A stretch of DNA of 64,000 bases from Arcanobacterium ihumii (GTDB taxonomy: Bacteria > Actinomycetota > Actinomycetes > Actinomycetales > Actinomycetaceae). The stretch is taken from the NCBI RefSeq assembly GCF_900604515.1, contig NZ_UWOS01000001.1, positions 310,001 through 374,000 of the forward strand. The letters are read 5' to 3'. The notes beneath the pieces are model-generated. The model saw only the letters and a program-made list of their open reading frames with translations. It did not search any database and was not told the DNA's origin. Positions 37,107 to 45,533 of this stretch are shown piece by piece (the first letter of the stretch is position 1; each line of letters starts with the position of its first letter). The position numbers and the translations under genes were made by a program.

Positions 37107-38060
37107 ATGAGTTCTTTCTTTTCGGATTCCCATTCCCCCTACGTTCGGATCCCGAGTGAGGAATGGAGAAAACTGGCCAAGACTACTGAGCTACCGTTAA
37201 CTGATGCGGATATCCATCATCTCGCCAGTCTTGGCGATCCGGTCGATTTGGCGGAAGTTGACGCAATTTATCGTCCTCTTTCTGCGTTGATGCAAATGTA
37301 CGGACGAAAAACGATGCAACTCTTGGCAGACGAAAATGCTTTTTTAAATAGAGCCGATACTAAAACCCCATGGATTATTGGCATCGCGGGTTCGGTTGCG
37401 GTTGGTAAATCAACTGCAGCACGTCTCCTTCAAGAACTTATGAAACGCTGGCCACAGACGCCTAACGTTGATCTCATTACAACGGACGGCTACCTCCTCC
37501 CCAACCATGAACTTGAAAAGCAACAGCTTATGGAGAGAAAAGGCTTCCCAGAATCCTATGATCGCCACGGATTGATTAATTTCCTTTCGGCGATTAAAGC
37601 TGGGGAAAGAAATCTTCGCGTTCCCATGTATGACCATGTTACTTACGATGTAGTTCCAGATCGTTTTATCACGGTTGATCAGCCAGATATTCTCATCGTC
37701 GAAGGACTTAATGTGCTCCAGCCACCGCGTTTATCCACCACTGATGGAGAATTTAGAGCGGTGTCCGATTACTTCGACTTCTCGATCTATTTAGATGCCA
37801 GTGAAGAAAGCCTTGAGCAATGGTACATCGAACGATTCCGCAAACTACGGGCAACTGCATTTACTGATGAACGCTCGTTCTTCAAAAATTATTCACATTT
37901 GTCCGACGAGGCAGCAGAATCGATGGCTCGCGAAATTTGGCACGCAATTAACCTACCGAATCTCAGGGAAAATATCGCTCCTACCAGAACGCGAGCTACG
38001 GTCGTCTTACACAAGGGGGCAGACCATGTCATTGATGAAATTTCCCTGCGCAAGCTCTAG
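37107..38060 (+). CDS. coaA: Type I pantothenate kinase
   Basis: Kinase of 317 aa that commits pantothenate to coenzyme A. The P-loop is GIAGSVAVGKSTAARLLQ (about 92-109); family sequence VDLITTDGYLLPN and RKGFPESYD follow. It is the only plus-strand gene between glmS and glmM and is divergent from glmS across a 129-nt gap. The same single inverted coaA is seen in the comparable region of many actinobacteria. Confidence 0.96.
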   Translation: MSSFFSDSHSPYVRIPSEEWRKLAKTTELPLTDADIHHLASLGDPVDLAEVDAIYRPLSALMQMYGRKTMQLLADENAFLNRADTKTPWIIGIAGSVAVGKSTAARLLQELMKRWPQTPNVDLITTDGYLLPNHELEKQQLMERKGFPESYDRHGLINFLSAIKAGERNLRVPMYDHVTYDVVPDRFITVDQPDILIVEGLNVLQPPRLSTTDGEFRAVSDYFDFSIYLDASEESLEQWYIERFRKLRATAFTDERSFFKNYSHLSDEAAESMAREIWHAINLPNLRENIAPTRTRATVVLHKGADHVIDEISLRKL

Positions 38061-38063
38061 AAA

Positions 38064-38093
38064 TCTGGCGCTGGTTTAATGACCAGCGCCAGA
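38064..38093. terminator. Convergent terminator, coaA / glmM
   Basis: Perfect 12-bp stem (38064-38075 with 38082-38093) and 6-nt loop between the ends of two converging genes. Confidence 0.75.
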
Positions 38094-38114
38094 CAACAAA
38101 TTGAGCAACTTAGC

Positions 38115-39449
38115 CTAGAGGCTGAGCTTTTCTTTAACTACTTCAGCAAGATGTTGCGCTGCACGATCGGCGTCCTCTTGGGTGGCTGCCTCAACCATGA
38201 CTCGAATCAGTGGTTCAGTACCCGAAGCACGAAGCAAGACTCGTCCAGTTTCACCGAGTTGAGCTTCGACTTCTGCAACTTCGGCCGCAACCTTGTCCAC
38301 GCCGGTTTTATCCACATTTGGAACATTGATAAGAGTTTGCGGAAGTCGCCTAATAAACGAAACAAGTTCCTCGAGGGGCTTACCGCTCTTCGCGATTTCA
38401 CTTGCTACGAGGACCGCGGTAAGAGTTCCATCGCCGGTAGTGGCGTTATCGAGATTGATAATGTGCCCCGACTGTTCGCCGCCTAGGTTGTAGCCCTTGG
38501 CAAGCATTTCTTCAAGAACATAGCGATCTCCAACCTTCGTGGAAACCGTCTTAACGCCCTTTTCCTTCATCGCCAAATGTAGACCAAGGTTAGACATAAC
38601 CGTAAGTACCAGGGTATTGCGCTTGAGTCTACCATCTTCTTTCATTGCGACCGCGAGCATGCCCATGATTTGATCGCCGTCCACAAGCTCCCCCTTGTGA
38701 TTGACAGCGAGGCAGCGATCGGCGTCTCCATCAAAAGCGAAGCCAAAATCAGCCTTCGTGGCAACAGTCAGTGCTTGGAGCTGTTCAGGATGCGTTGAGC
38801 CGCAGTTATCATTGATGTTCTTCCCGTCCGGAGCAGCGTTGATTACGACGACGTCCGCACCCAGTTTCTGGAAAACACGCGGAGCAACGTCTGAAGCTGC
38901 GCCATTTGCACAATCTAGCGCGATGCGAAGCCCATGGAGGTCTCCACCAATCTTAATGAGGTGATCCATGTAAAAACGGTCCGAAACCTCCGCACTTTCA
39001 CTGATAGTACCTACACCCGCTGCGATTGGGCGATCCCACTCTTGACCAAGGACAGCTTCGATTTCGTCTTCGATTGCATCATCGAGTTTGAAACCGTTGG
39101 AGTTGATGAACTTGATACCATTATCTTGCATCGGATTGTGCGATGCGGAGATCATGACACCTAGGTCGTAATCTTCTTCTGCGGTAAGGTAAGCGACACC
39201 CGGCGTCGGGATTTCACGAACGTGTTCGACGTCAACACCAGCACTAGCAAGACCCGCTGCGATAGCGTGGGAGAGCATTCCAGAGGACTGGCGGGTATCT
39301 CGGCCAATAATTGCACGTGGGCGATGTTTGAGACCTTTCTTGTTGACAAGGACTCGTGCTGCCGCTTCGCCCAACTGGAGAGCGAATCTTGCAGTGATTT
39401 CTTTGTTAGCTAATCCACGTACACCATCGGTGCCGAATAACCGAGACAT
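38115..39449 (-). CDS. glmM: Phosphoglucosamine mutase
   Basis: Alpha-D-phosphohexomutase of 444 aa that converts glucosamine-6-phosphate to glucosamine-1-phosphate. The N-terminus SRLFGTDGVRGLANKEI is diagnostic. The phosphoserine is in MISASHNPMQDNGIK (about 98-112), the metal loop is DGDADRCLAV (about 239-248) and the phosphate-binding loop is LLRASGTEPLIRVMVE near the end. It starts 9 nt after ldh ends. Confidence 0.96.
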   Translation of the reverse strand: MSRLFGTDGVRGLANKEITARFALQLGEAAARVLVNKKGLKHRPRAIIGRDTRQSSGMLSHAIAAGLASAGVDVEHVREIPTPGVAYLTAEEDYDLGVMISASHNPMQDNGIKFINSNGFKLDDAIEDEIEAVLGQEWDRPIAAGVGTISESAEVSDRFYMDHLIKIGGDLHGLRIALDCANGAASDVAPRVFQKLGADVVVINAAPDGKNINDNCGSTHPEQLQALTVATKADFGFAFDGDADRCLAVNHKGELVDGDQIMGMLAVAMKEDGRLKRNTLVLTVMSNLGLHLAMKEKGVKTVSTKVGDRYVLEEMLAKGYNLGGEQSGHIINLDNATTGDGTLTAVLVASEIAKSGKPLEELVSFIRRLPQTLINVPNVDKTGVDKVAAEVAEVEAQLGETGRVLLRASGTEPLIRVMVEAATQEDADRAAQHLAEVVKEKLSL

Positions 39450-39458
39450 ATTTTTCCT

Positions 39459-40481
39459 TTACTCAACTTTTCCTTCTGGAATTTTAACACCCAGATCCTC
39501 TTCAAGCTTCGCAAACGAGGTTTCGATGGTGTCCTTCAAAAGCTTCGCCGATGCACGCATCGCTTCGTGCTCGGTCATTTCAAGTGGAATCCCCACAACC
39601 TGTGTGATTCCGTCCGCCCCAACGATTGCTGGCGTGCCGATATAGAGATCGTCAAAACCATATTCGCCATTCATGTAGCCAGAAACAGCAAGAATTGAAT
39701 TTTCGTCCGAAAGAATTGCTCGAGTGATACGAGCAAGTGCTGCTCCGATACCGTAGTAGGTTGCACCTTTTGCCTCAATGATGCGGTAGGCAGCTTGCTG
39801 GACATTTTGGAAAGCTTCCTTAAGCGCCCGCGATGAGGTTTCTGGATTTCGCATAATCCATTCACTTAAAGCCATTCCGCCCACATTTGCGTGGGACCAT
39901 ACGGGAAATTCCGAATCGCCGTGTTCACCCATAATGTAGGCATGAACATTACGTGCATCAACGTCGAGTAGTTCGGCGAGCTCTTGGCGCAAGCGGGCTG
40001 AGTCAAGAGCAGTACCCGAGCCAAGTACGCGACTTGATGGAAGGCCGGAGAATCGCCAGGTGGCGTAAGTAAGAACATCAACAGGATTGGTTGCAACTAA
40101 GAAGATTCCGTCAAAGCCCGAAGCCATGACTTGGCCGATCATGTCATGGAAGATTCGAAGGTTCTTGTCTACCAGATCAAGGCGAGTTTCTCCTGGTTTC
40201 TGGGCAGCACCCGCCGCGATCACTACCAAACCGGCGTCGGCGCAATCCTCGTAGGTAGCTGCATAAATCTTCTTCGGAGAAGTAAAGGAAAGGGCATCTG
40301 CAAGATCCATTGCATCACCTTTTGCCTTCTCCATATTCATATCAATAATGCCCAGTTCGCGGCCGACTCCGAGCAGTGTAAGGGCATAGGCATAGCTAGA
40401 ACCAACCGCACCGTCGCCAATAAGAATAATCTTTGAATGCTTAGTTGTGATATGAGCGTTTTTCGCCTTCTTTGTTGCCAC
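39459..40481 (-). CDS. ldh: L-lactate dehydrogenase
   Basis: NAD-dependent L-lactate dehydrogenase of 340 aa. The dinucleotide motif is [14 protein letters not shown] (about 21-34), substrate Arg lies in [15 protein letters not shown], and the catalytic His is in [14 protein letters not shown] (near 196). An extra basic N-terminus of about 17 residues ([14 protein letters not shown]) precedes the fold. The gene sits between rpsI and glmM, which in many actinobacteria are adjacent, so it looks like an insertion into a conserved cluster. Its upstream region contains the long inverted repeat at 40602-40655. Confidence 0.95.
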   Translation of the reverse strand: MATKKAKNAHITTKHSKIILIGDGAVGSSYAYALTLLGVGRELGIIDMNMEKAKGDAMDLADALSFTSPKKIYAATYEDCADAGLVVIAAGAAQKPGETRLDLVDKNLRIFHDMIGQVMASGFDGIFLVATNPVDVLTYATWRFSGLPSSRVLGSGTALDSARLRQELAELLDVDARNVHAYIMGEHGDSEFPVWSHANVGGMALSEWIMRNPETSSRALKEAFQNVQQAAYRIIEAKGATYYGIGAALARITRAILSDENSILAVSGYMNGEYGFDDLYIGTPAIVGADGITQVVGIPLEMTEHEAMRASAKLLKDTIETSFAKLEEDLGVKIPEGKVE

Positions 40482-40601
40482 AATTCTCCGATCGTTGTGC
40501 TTGTTCTATGAAAATTCTACCTTTCCAGCACGTTGATTCCACCTATTCTTTGCATTTTCTACATCCTTTTGTAGGCGGAATCACCCAGAGGCTTCATGAT
40601 T

Positions 40602-40655
40602 TGGGGAGATTTTCGCTTCATCTGTACATATATCCAGATGTTGCGAAAATCTCCC
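40602..40655. repeat. Long imperfect inverted repeat upstream of ldh
   Basis: GGGGAGATTTTCGC (40602-40615) pairs with GCGAAAATCTCCCC (40642-40655). After a symmetric TT/TT internal loop the stem continues with CATCTG/CAGATG, leaving a 10-nt loop. In all 20 bp over 54 nt, 121 nt before the ldh start. It is not followed by a T tract on either side. Confidence 0.7.
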
Positions 40656-40712
40656 CACGAATCTACACAAGCCATGCTAAGGCAACCTGAAATGTTTTAT
40701 AGACATACAAAA

Positions 40713-40737
40713 GTGGCTCGTCCACAGGACGAGCCAC
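40713..40737 (-). terminator. rpsI terminator
   Basis: Perfect 11-bp stem (40713-40723 with 40727-40737), 3-nt loop, and a CTTTTGTATG tail on the minus strand, 41 nt after the rpsI stop. Confidence 0.85.
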
Positions 40738-40777
40738 CAAAGTTTGTAGCCGAATTATCAGCCTTGCTGAATAAAAA

Positions 40778-41266
40778 TCAGCGCTTCGAGAACTGTGAAG
40801 CCTTACGTGCCTTCTTGAGGCCGGCCTTCTTACGTTCTACAGCACGAGCATCGCGAGTGAGGAAGCCAGCCTTCTTTAAAGCTGGGCGGTTAGCCTCACG
40901 ATCGATCTCGTTAAGCGCACGGGAAATACCCATACGCAATGCGCCAGCCTGACCGGAAGGTCCGCCACCGTTGATGCGAGCAACAACGTCAAAGCGTCCT
41001 TCAATGTCAAGGAGCACAAATGGGGAACGTACCAGCTGCTGGTGCAACTTATTCGGGAAGTAATCTTCGAGGGTACGTCCGTTGATCTTCCATTCGCCGG
41101 TTCCGGGAATGAGGCGGACACGAGCAATGGCTTCCTTACGGCGACCAAGGCCCTGGCCCGGTGCGGTCAAGGATGCACCCTGACCGGTCTGCGGAGCTTC
41201 GCTCTCGCTGGTGTACGAGCTCAGAGTCTCCTCGAGCTCTTCAGTTTCGACGGTGGTCTCAGCCAC
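40778..41266 (-). CDS. rpsI: 30S ribosomal protein S9
   Basis: Ribosomal protein of 162 aa. The core ([17 protein letters not shown] to the C-terminal [10 protein letters not shown]) begins near residue 41; the preceding 40 residues are an acidic, Ser/Thr/Glu-rich extension of the sort seen in actinobacterial S9. The basic C-terminal tail ends in KR, which contacts P-site tRNA. It is 34 nt downstream of rplM. Confidence 0.97.
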   Translation of the reverse strand: MAETTVETEELEETLSSYTSESEAPQTGQGASLTAPGQGLGRRKEAIARVRLIPGTGEWKINGRTLEDYFPNKLHQQLVRSPFVLLDIEGRFDVVARINGGGPSGQAGALRMGISRALNEIDREANRPALKKAGFLTRDARAVERKKAGLKKARKASQFSKR

Positions 41267-41300
41267 GGTTCTCCTTAAAATCTGTCCGGTTCATTCCGGA

Positions 41301-41744
41301 TTACTGTGCGACCTGCTTGAGCTCGTAGACTTCCGGCTGCTGTGCAGCGTGTGGATGCTCCGCACCACGATAGATCTTGAGCTTGGAAAGCTGCTGACGT
41401 CCCAAAGTGTTCTTTGGAAGCATGCCAGCAACCGCCTTCTGCACAGCCCGCTCTGGGTTAACTGCAAGAAGTTCGGTGTAAGACGTTGCCTTCAAACCAC
41501 CTGGGAAACCAGAGTGGCGGTAAGCAAACTTCTGCTCGCGCTTCGAACCGGTCAATGCGACCTTTTCAGCGTTGATGATGATGACGAAATCGCCAGTATC
41601 CGCATGCGGAGCGAAATTCGGCTTATGCTTCCCACGGAGCAGGGTGGCAACTTGAGCTGCCAAACGGCCAAGAACGACGTCGGTAGCATCGATGATGTAC
41701 CACTTCTTCTCTACGTCGCCGGGCTTCGGTGAATACGTGCGCAC
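41301..41744 (-). CDS. rplM: 50S ribosomal protein L13
   Basis: Ribosomal protein of 147 aa from the GTG at 41744, giving the usual N-terminus [19 protein letters not shown]; the longer frame adds 27 non-conserved residues. [15 protein letters not shown] and [19 protein letters not shown] are diagnostic. It leads the rplM-rpsI operon; the 278-nt gap to truA upstream should carry its promoter. Confidence 0.96.
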   Translation of the reverse strand: MRTYSPKPGDVEKKWYIIDATDVVLGRLAAQVATLLRGKHKPNFAPHADTGDFVIIINAEKVALTGSKREQKFAYRHSGFPGGLKATSYTELLAVNPERAVQKAVAGMLPKNTLGRQQLSKLKIYRGAEHPHAAQQPEVYELKQVAQ

Positions 41745-42022
41745 TTGCGTAGCCTTCGTTTCTTTTGTAGTGGACCTTGTCTTAAGAATGTGCGATGTTA
41801 TGGCTTTTAATCGAGCACATTCCAAACTAGTCCAATGGTCAAGATATTATTCATCGCTGTGCTATGAACGCAACGAGTGGGATAGCGTCAACGTACAAAC
41901 TGCACAACATTAGTAAACTTTAATGGCAGTAGTCGAAGCAGTCAAAGGGCAACCTCGAGCTGTGAGCCGATTCATTCAGAAAATGTTTACGAAATCAACG
42001 CAGAATTTCAGCGCAACCGAAA

Positions 42023-42946
42023 TTAACAGTCGCATTCCAAACAAGTATCGGACTCGCCACCATCGTTACCACCATCGATTCCTCGATATCTTCGAGCTGC
42101 TTGCGCCTGCTTGCCGTAATCCTCAGGCTCAGGATAGCCAACTTTTTCTAGGGTCAAGGGGTGGGGTGCAGCAACAATTACACCACTATTCCTGCTTGCT
42201 TCTTCAAGGCGACGAGCTGGAAAGTCTTCACCTTGAGCACCCCTTCCAACTTCAATGAGCGTTCCCATCAGTGTTCGCACTTGGGAATGACAAAACGCAT
42301 CAGCACGAGCAAAACCGCATAAGATACCGTCGTCACTACGTTGGAATCCTAATTCTAGAAGCGTGCGAATGGTAGATGCACCCTTCCTAGGTTTGCAGTA
42401 CGAAAGAAAATCATGTTCACCGAGCAGGGGTTGTGCCGCACGATTCATCGCTTCAACATCCAATGGATAGTCGAGCCACAAGACGTCGGTGCGCCGTGGG
42501 TTCCAACGCTCAACACCGTCGGCAATGCGGTAAGTATAGGAACGCCAGAGCGCCGAAAAACGCGCGTCGAACTCTGGACTCACTTCACAAACCGAAGAGA
42601 CGACGACGTCCGAATATCCACGTACACCACCAGTGCCGTGGGACAACACGGCATTAAGGCGACGGCGCATCGCCTCGCCTGGCTTGAGCGTGGACCTACC
42701 GGGAAGTTGCATCCATACTGACGCCAGTACGTCACAGTGCGCTACTTGACCAGCGGCATGAACACCTGCGTCAGTCCTTCCAGCCACCGTCAGCTCCACC
42801 GGAATACGGAGGATTTTCGCAAGCGCAGCTTCGAGTTCGCCCTGCACAGTTCGCAGTCCTTGTTGCTTTGCCCAACCGTGGAATTGAGCACCGTCATAGC
42901 TAAGATCAAGCCTAAGGCGCACATTTTGCGATATTGTCTCCCTCAT
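42023..42946 (-). CDS. truA: tRNA pseudouridine(38-40) synthase TruA
   Basis: Enzyme of 307 aa that makes pseudouridine at tRNA positions 38-40. The catalytic Asp is in VAGRTDAGVHAAGQVAH. LDLSYDGAQFHGWAKQQGLRTVQGELE is the typical N-terminal region, although it is quoted here only as a family landmark starting near residue 13. The ATG at 42946 is chosen; GTG 42922 is an alternative, and the longer frame lies in the kinase gene on the other strand. Its start codon overlaps that of the divergent ROK kinase. Usually truA follows rplQ directly, but here 14.3 kb separate them. Confidence 0.92.
   Translation of the reverse strand: MRETISQNVRLRLDLSYDGAQFHGWAKQQGLRTVQGELEAALAKILRIPVELTVAGRTDAGVHAAGQVAHCDVLASVWMQLPGRSTLKPGEAMRRRLNAVLSHGTGGVRGYSDVVVSSVCEVSPEFDARFSALWRSYTYRIADGVERWNPRRTDVLWLDYPLDVEAMNRAAQPLLGEHDFLSYCKPRKGASTIRTLLELGFQRSDDGILCGFARADAFCHSQVRTLMGTLIEVGRGAQGEDFPARRLEEASRNSGVIVAAPHPLTLEKVGYPEPEDYGKQAQAARRYRGIDGGNDGGESDTCLECDC
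42932..42937 (+). promoter_or_regulatory. Candidate -10 box for ROK kinase gene
   Basis: TATTGT ends 7 nt before the ATG at 42945. There is no Shine-Dalgarno before that ATG (the preceding bases are TCTCCCTC), so a leaderless transcript is likely. The box lies inside the first codons of truA on the other strand. Confidence 0.4.
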
Positions 42947-43871
42947 GGAAAAAGCTTCGCACAGTAACGCAGATGGATCAAAGATGCCGACTTCCACGAG
43001 CACCATTCGCTCTGAGGCCTCTCTATCTTCAGACTCTGCTACCGGCACAAATATCAGTAACACAGGTGCTGATGTTCATACGCTGTGCGTTGATTGCGGT
43101 GGCGGCGGAATCAAATCCGCTGTGGTTAATAGCAACGGTGACGCGGCTACCACAACAGTCCGCTCCGGCGTCGTCTATCCGTTCACTCCATCGGATCTGA
43201 TTGAAACCGTACGCAACCACATTTCTGCACTTAACAATCCGGATTTTCAACGAATTACCGTCGGTCTGCCAGGCGTGATCCGTAATGGAAACGTCGTTTT
43301 TACGCCGCATTACATTCGCGATAACGGCCCGCACACCCAAGCCCTTCCCGCCTTGGCTTCCCAGTGGAATGGTCTTGATGCCGAAGAACTTTTTGTAGGT
43401 TCGTTCGGCGTTCCCACCTTGGCATTTAATGATGCCGAAGTCGCTGCTTGCTCAGTAATTCAAGGCGTAGGTTCGGAACTCGTATTGACGCTTGGTACTG
43501 GCCTAGGATGCGCATTTTTTGTGGACGGTCGCCTCATTCCACATATTGAAATGTCTCACGCCCCTTTTAAAGATGGACAAACATTCGATCAAGTTCTAGG
43601 TGAGCATCGTCGACTGTTTCTGGATGACGCCGAATGGTCACGTTTGGTTTTCGATGCGGTACGTGCTTTGTGGCCCGTTTTCCGGTGGGATCATCTATTC
43701 ATCGGAGGTGGAAACGCTGCTCGAATTACGCCCGAAGTTCGAGATGCCCTCAATCAATCGCGCGACGCGATCGAAGGAATCAAGCCTAATACGGTAAAGT
43801 TTATCGATAATTTCGCTGGTCTCTCGGGCGGAAATGCCGCGTGGGAGCTCTTAACCCAAGCAGATTCGTAA
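42945..43871 (+). CDS. ROK-family kinase, polyphosphate-glucokinase-like
   Basis: Sugar kinase of 308 aa. After a Ser/Thr-rich N-terminal extension of about 45 residues the ASKHA fold starts with CVDCGGGGIKSAVV (phosphate-1 loop). Asp163 in FNDAEVAA is the catalytic base of ROK kinases, and TLGTGLGCAFFVDGRLIPH is the phosphate-2 region. It resembles actinobacterial polyphosphate glucokinase more than ATP glucokinase, but the polyphosphate preference cannot be confirmed by eye. The ROK zinc-finger motif is not present. ATG 42984 would remove 13 residues. The start codon overlaps that of divergent truA. Confidence 0.75.
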   Translation: MEKASHSNADGSKMPTSTSTIRSEASLSSDSATGTNISNTGADVHTLCVDCGGGGIKSAVVNSNGDAATTTVRSGVVYPFTPSDLIETVRNHISALNNPDFQRITVGLPGVIRNGNVVFTPHYIRDNGPHTQALPALASQWNGLDAEELFVGSFGVPTLAFNDAEVAACSVIQGVGSELVLTLGTGLGCAFFVDGRLIPHIEMSHAPFKDGQTFDQVLGEHRRLFLDDAEWSRLVFDAVRALWPVFRWDHLFIGGGNAARITPEVRDALNQSRDAIEGIKPNTVKFIDNFAGLSGGNAAWELLTQADS

Positions 43872-43954
43872 TTTCGTCTCACCATACGTTCAAAATAAGT
43901 CCGCGATTTAATACAATCAAGAAATGCGGGTATTGACTCACTAGGGTTACTTAT

Positions 43955-44845
43955 GTGACCTTAATGAAACACAGCCCAGTGTCCGAAGTTCCCCTTCTTT
44001 CTCAAGGTAAGGTTCGAGACCTCTATGATCTCGGAGATAACTTACTGATCGTCGTTACGGATCGTGTTTCCGCATTCGACGTCGTTTTTGACGAAGCTAT
44101 TCCAGATAAAGGCTGCATCCTTAATAGCATTTCCGCGTTTTGGTTTAAGAAGTTGGAACATATCATCCCCAATCACATGATCTCGGTTGATCCAACAGAG
44201 TATCCAGAGCCATTTTCCGATTATGCGGAAGAATTGGCTCGTCGCTCCATGCTCGTTCGTAAGCTAGATATGGTCAACGCCGAATGTATCGTGCGTGGCT
44301 ACCTTGAAGGTTCTGCATTGAAGTCGTACCAAAAAGACGGCACCATCAATGGCATACAAATGCCCGCTGGCCTTAAGCAGGGCGACGCTCTGCCCGAACC
44401 AATCTTCACGCCGTCCACTAAAGAAGAAAATGGCCACGATATTAATATCTCCGTTGCTGAACTTCGCAACGTCGTGGGCACTGAAACCGCCGAGGCGCTT
44501 GAGTCTGCATCGCTACAGCTCTTCACCGAAGCCTCGGACTATGCCCGCGAGCGCGGAATCCTCTTGGCTGACACCAAGTTTGAGTTCGGTTATCTAGACG
44601 GCGTTCTGACACTTGGAGATGAAGCCTTTACTCCAGATTCATCTCGATTCTGGGCCGCTGAGAGCTGGGAGCCAGGTCACGCACAGGCGAGCTTCGATAA
44701 GCAGTTCCTTCGTGAATGGCTCGAGACTCTAGATTGGGATAAAACCCCACCGGCTCCAGCACTTCCTCAGGACGTCGTTAGCAACACTGCTACACGTTAC
44801 CGCGATGCGTTCGAACGCCTAACCGGCACTGCGTGGAACTCTTAA
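43955..44845 (+). CDS. purC: SAICAR synthetase
   Basis: Phosphoribosylaminoimidazole-succinocarboxamide synthase, 296 aa, the larger actinobacterial/yeast-like form. Landmarks are LLSQGKVRDLYDLGDNLLIV, NAECIVRGYLEGSALKSY and DTKFEFG near residue 208. It ligates Asp to CAIR in purine synthesis. The GTG at 43955 has AGGG 8 nt upstream; ATG 43964 (MKHSPVSE) is the other option. A hairpin at 44849 separates it from purE. Confidence 0.95.
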   Translation: MTLMKHSPVSEVPLLSQGKVRDLYDLGDNLLIVVTDRVSAFDVVFDEAIPDKGCILNSISAFWFKKLEHIIPNHMISVDPTEYPEPFSDYAEELARRSMLVRKLDMVNAECIVRGYLEGSALKSYQKDGTINGIQMPAGLKQGDALPEPIFTPSTKEENGHDINISVAELRNVVGTETAEALESASLQLFTEASDYARERGILLADTKFEFGYLDGVLTLGDEAFTPDSSRFWAAESWEPGHAQASFDKQFLREWLETLDWDKTPPAPALPQDVVSNTATRYRDAFERLTGTAWNS

Positions 44846-44848
44846 TTT

Positions 44849-44883
44849 TTTGACCGCCTGCACTCACCTTGTAGGCGGTCAAA
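44849..44883 (+). terminator. Hairpin between purC and purE
   Basis: Stem of about 13 bp (44849-44861 with 44871-44883, one GU pair) and 9-nt loop, starting 4 nt after the purC stop. No T tract follows, so partial termination or transcript protection is more likely than a full stop. Confidence 0.5.
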
Positions 44884-44961
44884 CACTTAGTAACAAAAAC
44901 AGTTCCGCAATCTACCAAAACAACGCTTACTACCTATTCACTTGCGAAGCTAGGAGAAAAT

Positions 44962-45450
44962 ATGACTGCCAAAGTGGCAATTATTATGGGATCACGTTCT
45001 GATCTGGAAGCTATGGACGAAGCACGCACTGTGCTAAGGCAGTTTGGTATCGAATACGAAACCCGCGCACTTTCAGCACACCGCACTCCAGCAGCTGTTG
45101 AGGAATTTATTTCCGGTTTAGCAGATCGTGGCTTCGCAGCCGTTATCGCTGGTGCAGGAGGAGCAGCTCATCTAGCGGGGGTATGTGCTTCACATACCCA
45201 CCTGCCCGTATTTGGTGTTCCAATGCGCACCACGTTAGCCGGTGGACTCGATTCCCTACTCTCCACTGTTCAAATGCCACGTGGCATTCCGGTGGCAACC
45301 ACGGCCACCGGCGGAACCGGCGCATATAACGCAGCACTTCTTGCAGTTTCTGTGATCGCTCTGAACGACCCGGAAACCAACAAGGCATACATTGAGTTCC
45401 GTCAGAACCAAACCAAGAAGGTTATTGATCAGTCTGTTGTTTCGGACTGA
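44962..45450 (+). CDS. purE: N5-CAIR mutase
   Basis: Catalytic subunit of phosphoribosylaminoimidazole carboxylase, 162 aa. IMGSRSDLEAMDEA, SAHRTPAAVEEF and AGAGGAAHLAGVCASHT carry the Ser/His active-site residues of class I PurE, which needs a PurK partner. No purK is in this window. AGGAG lies ahead of the ATG. Confidence 0.96.
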   Translation: MTAKVAIIMGSRSDLEAMDEARTVLRQFGIEYETRALSAHRTPAAVEEFISGLADRGFAAVIAGAGGAAHLAGVCASHTHLPVFGVPMRTTLAGGLDSLLSTVQMPRGIPVATTATGGTGAYNAALLAVSVIALNDPETNKAYIEFRQNQTKKVIDQSVVSD

Positions 45451-45533
45451 AAGCCATTTAGAAAAATACTTAACGTAAAACTTGGCTGGTTGTTTGCGCG
45501 ATAGCGCACCGTCACTGAAAGAAAATCTTGCCC

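Noticed and set aside
42947-43063. Longer truA protein starting at 43063
   Set aside because: The extra 39 residues are antisense to the kinase gene and lie before the conserved TruA N-terminus.
43872-43954. Purine riboswitch before purC
   Set aside because: Only 83 nt are available and none of the conserved loops is present.
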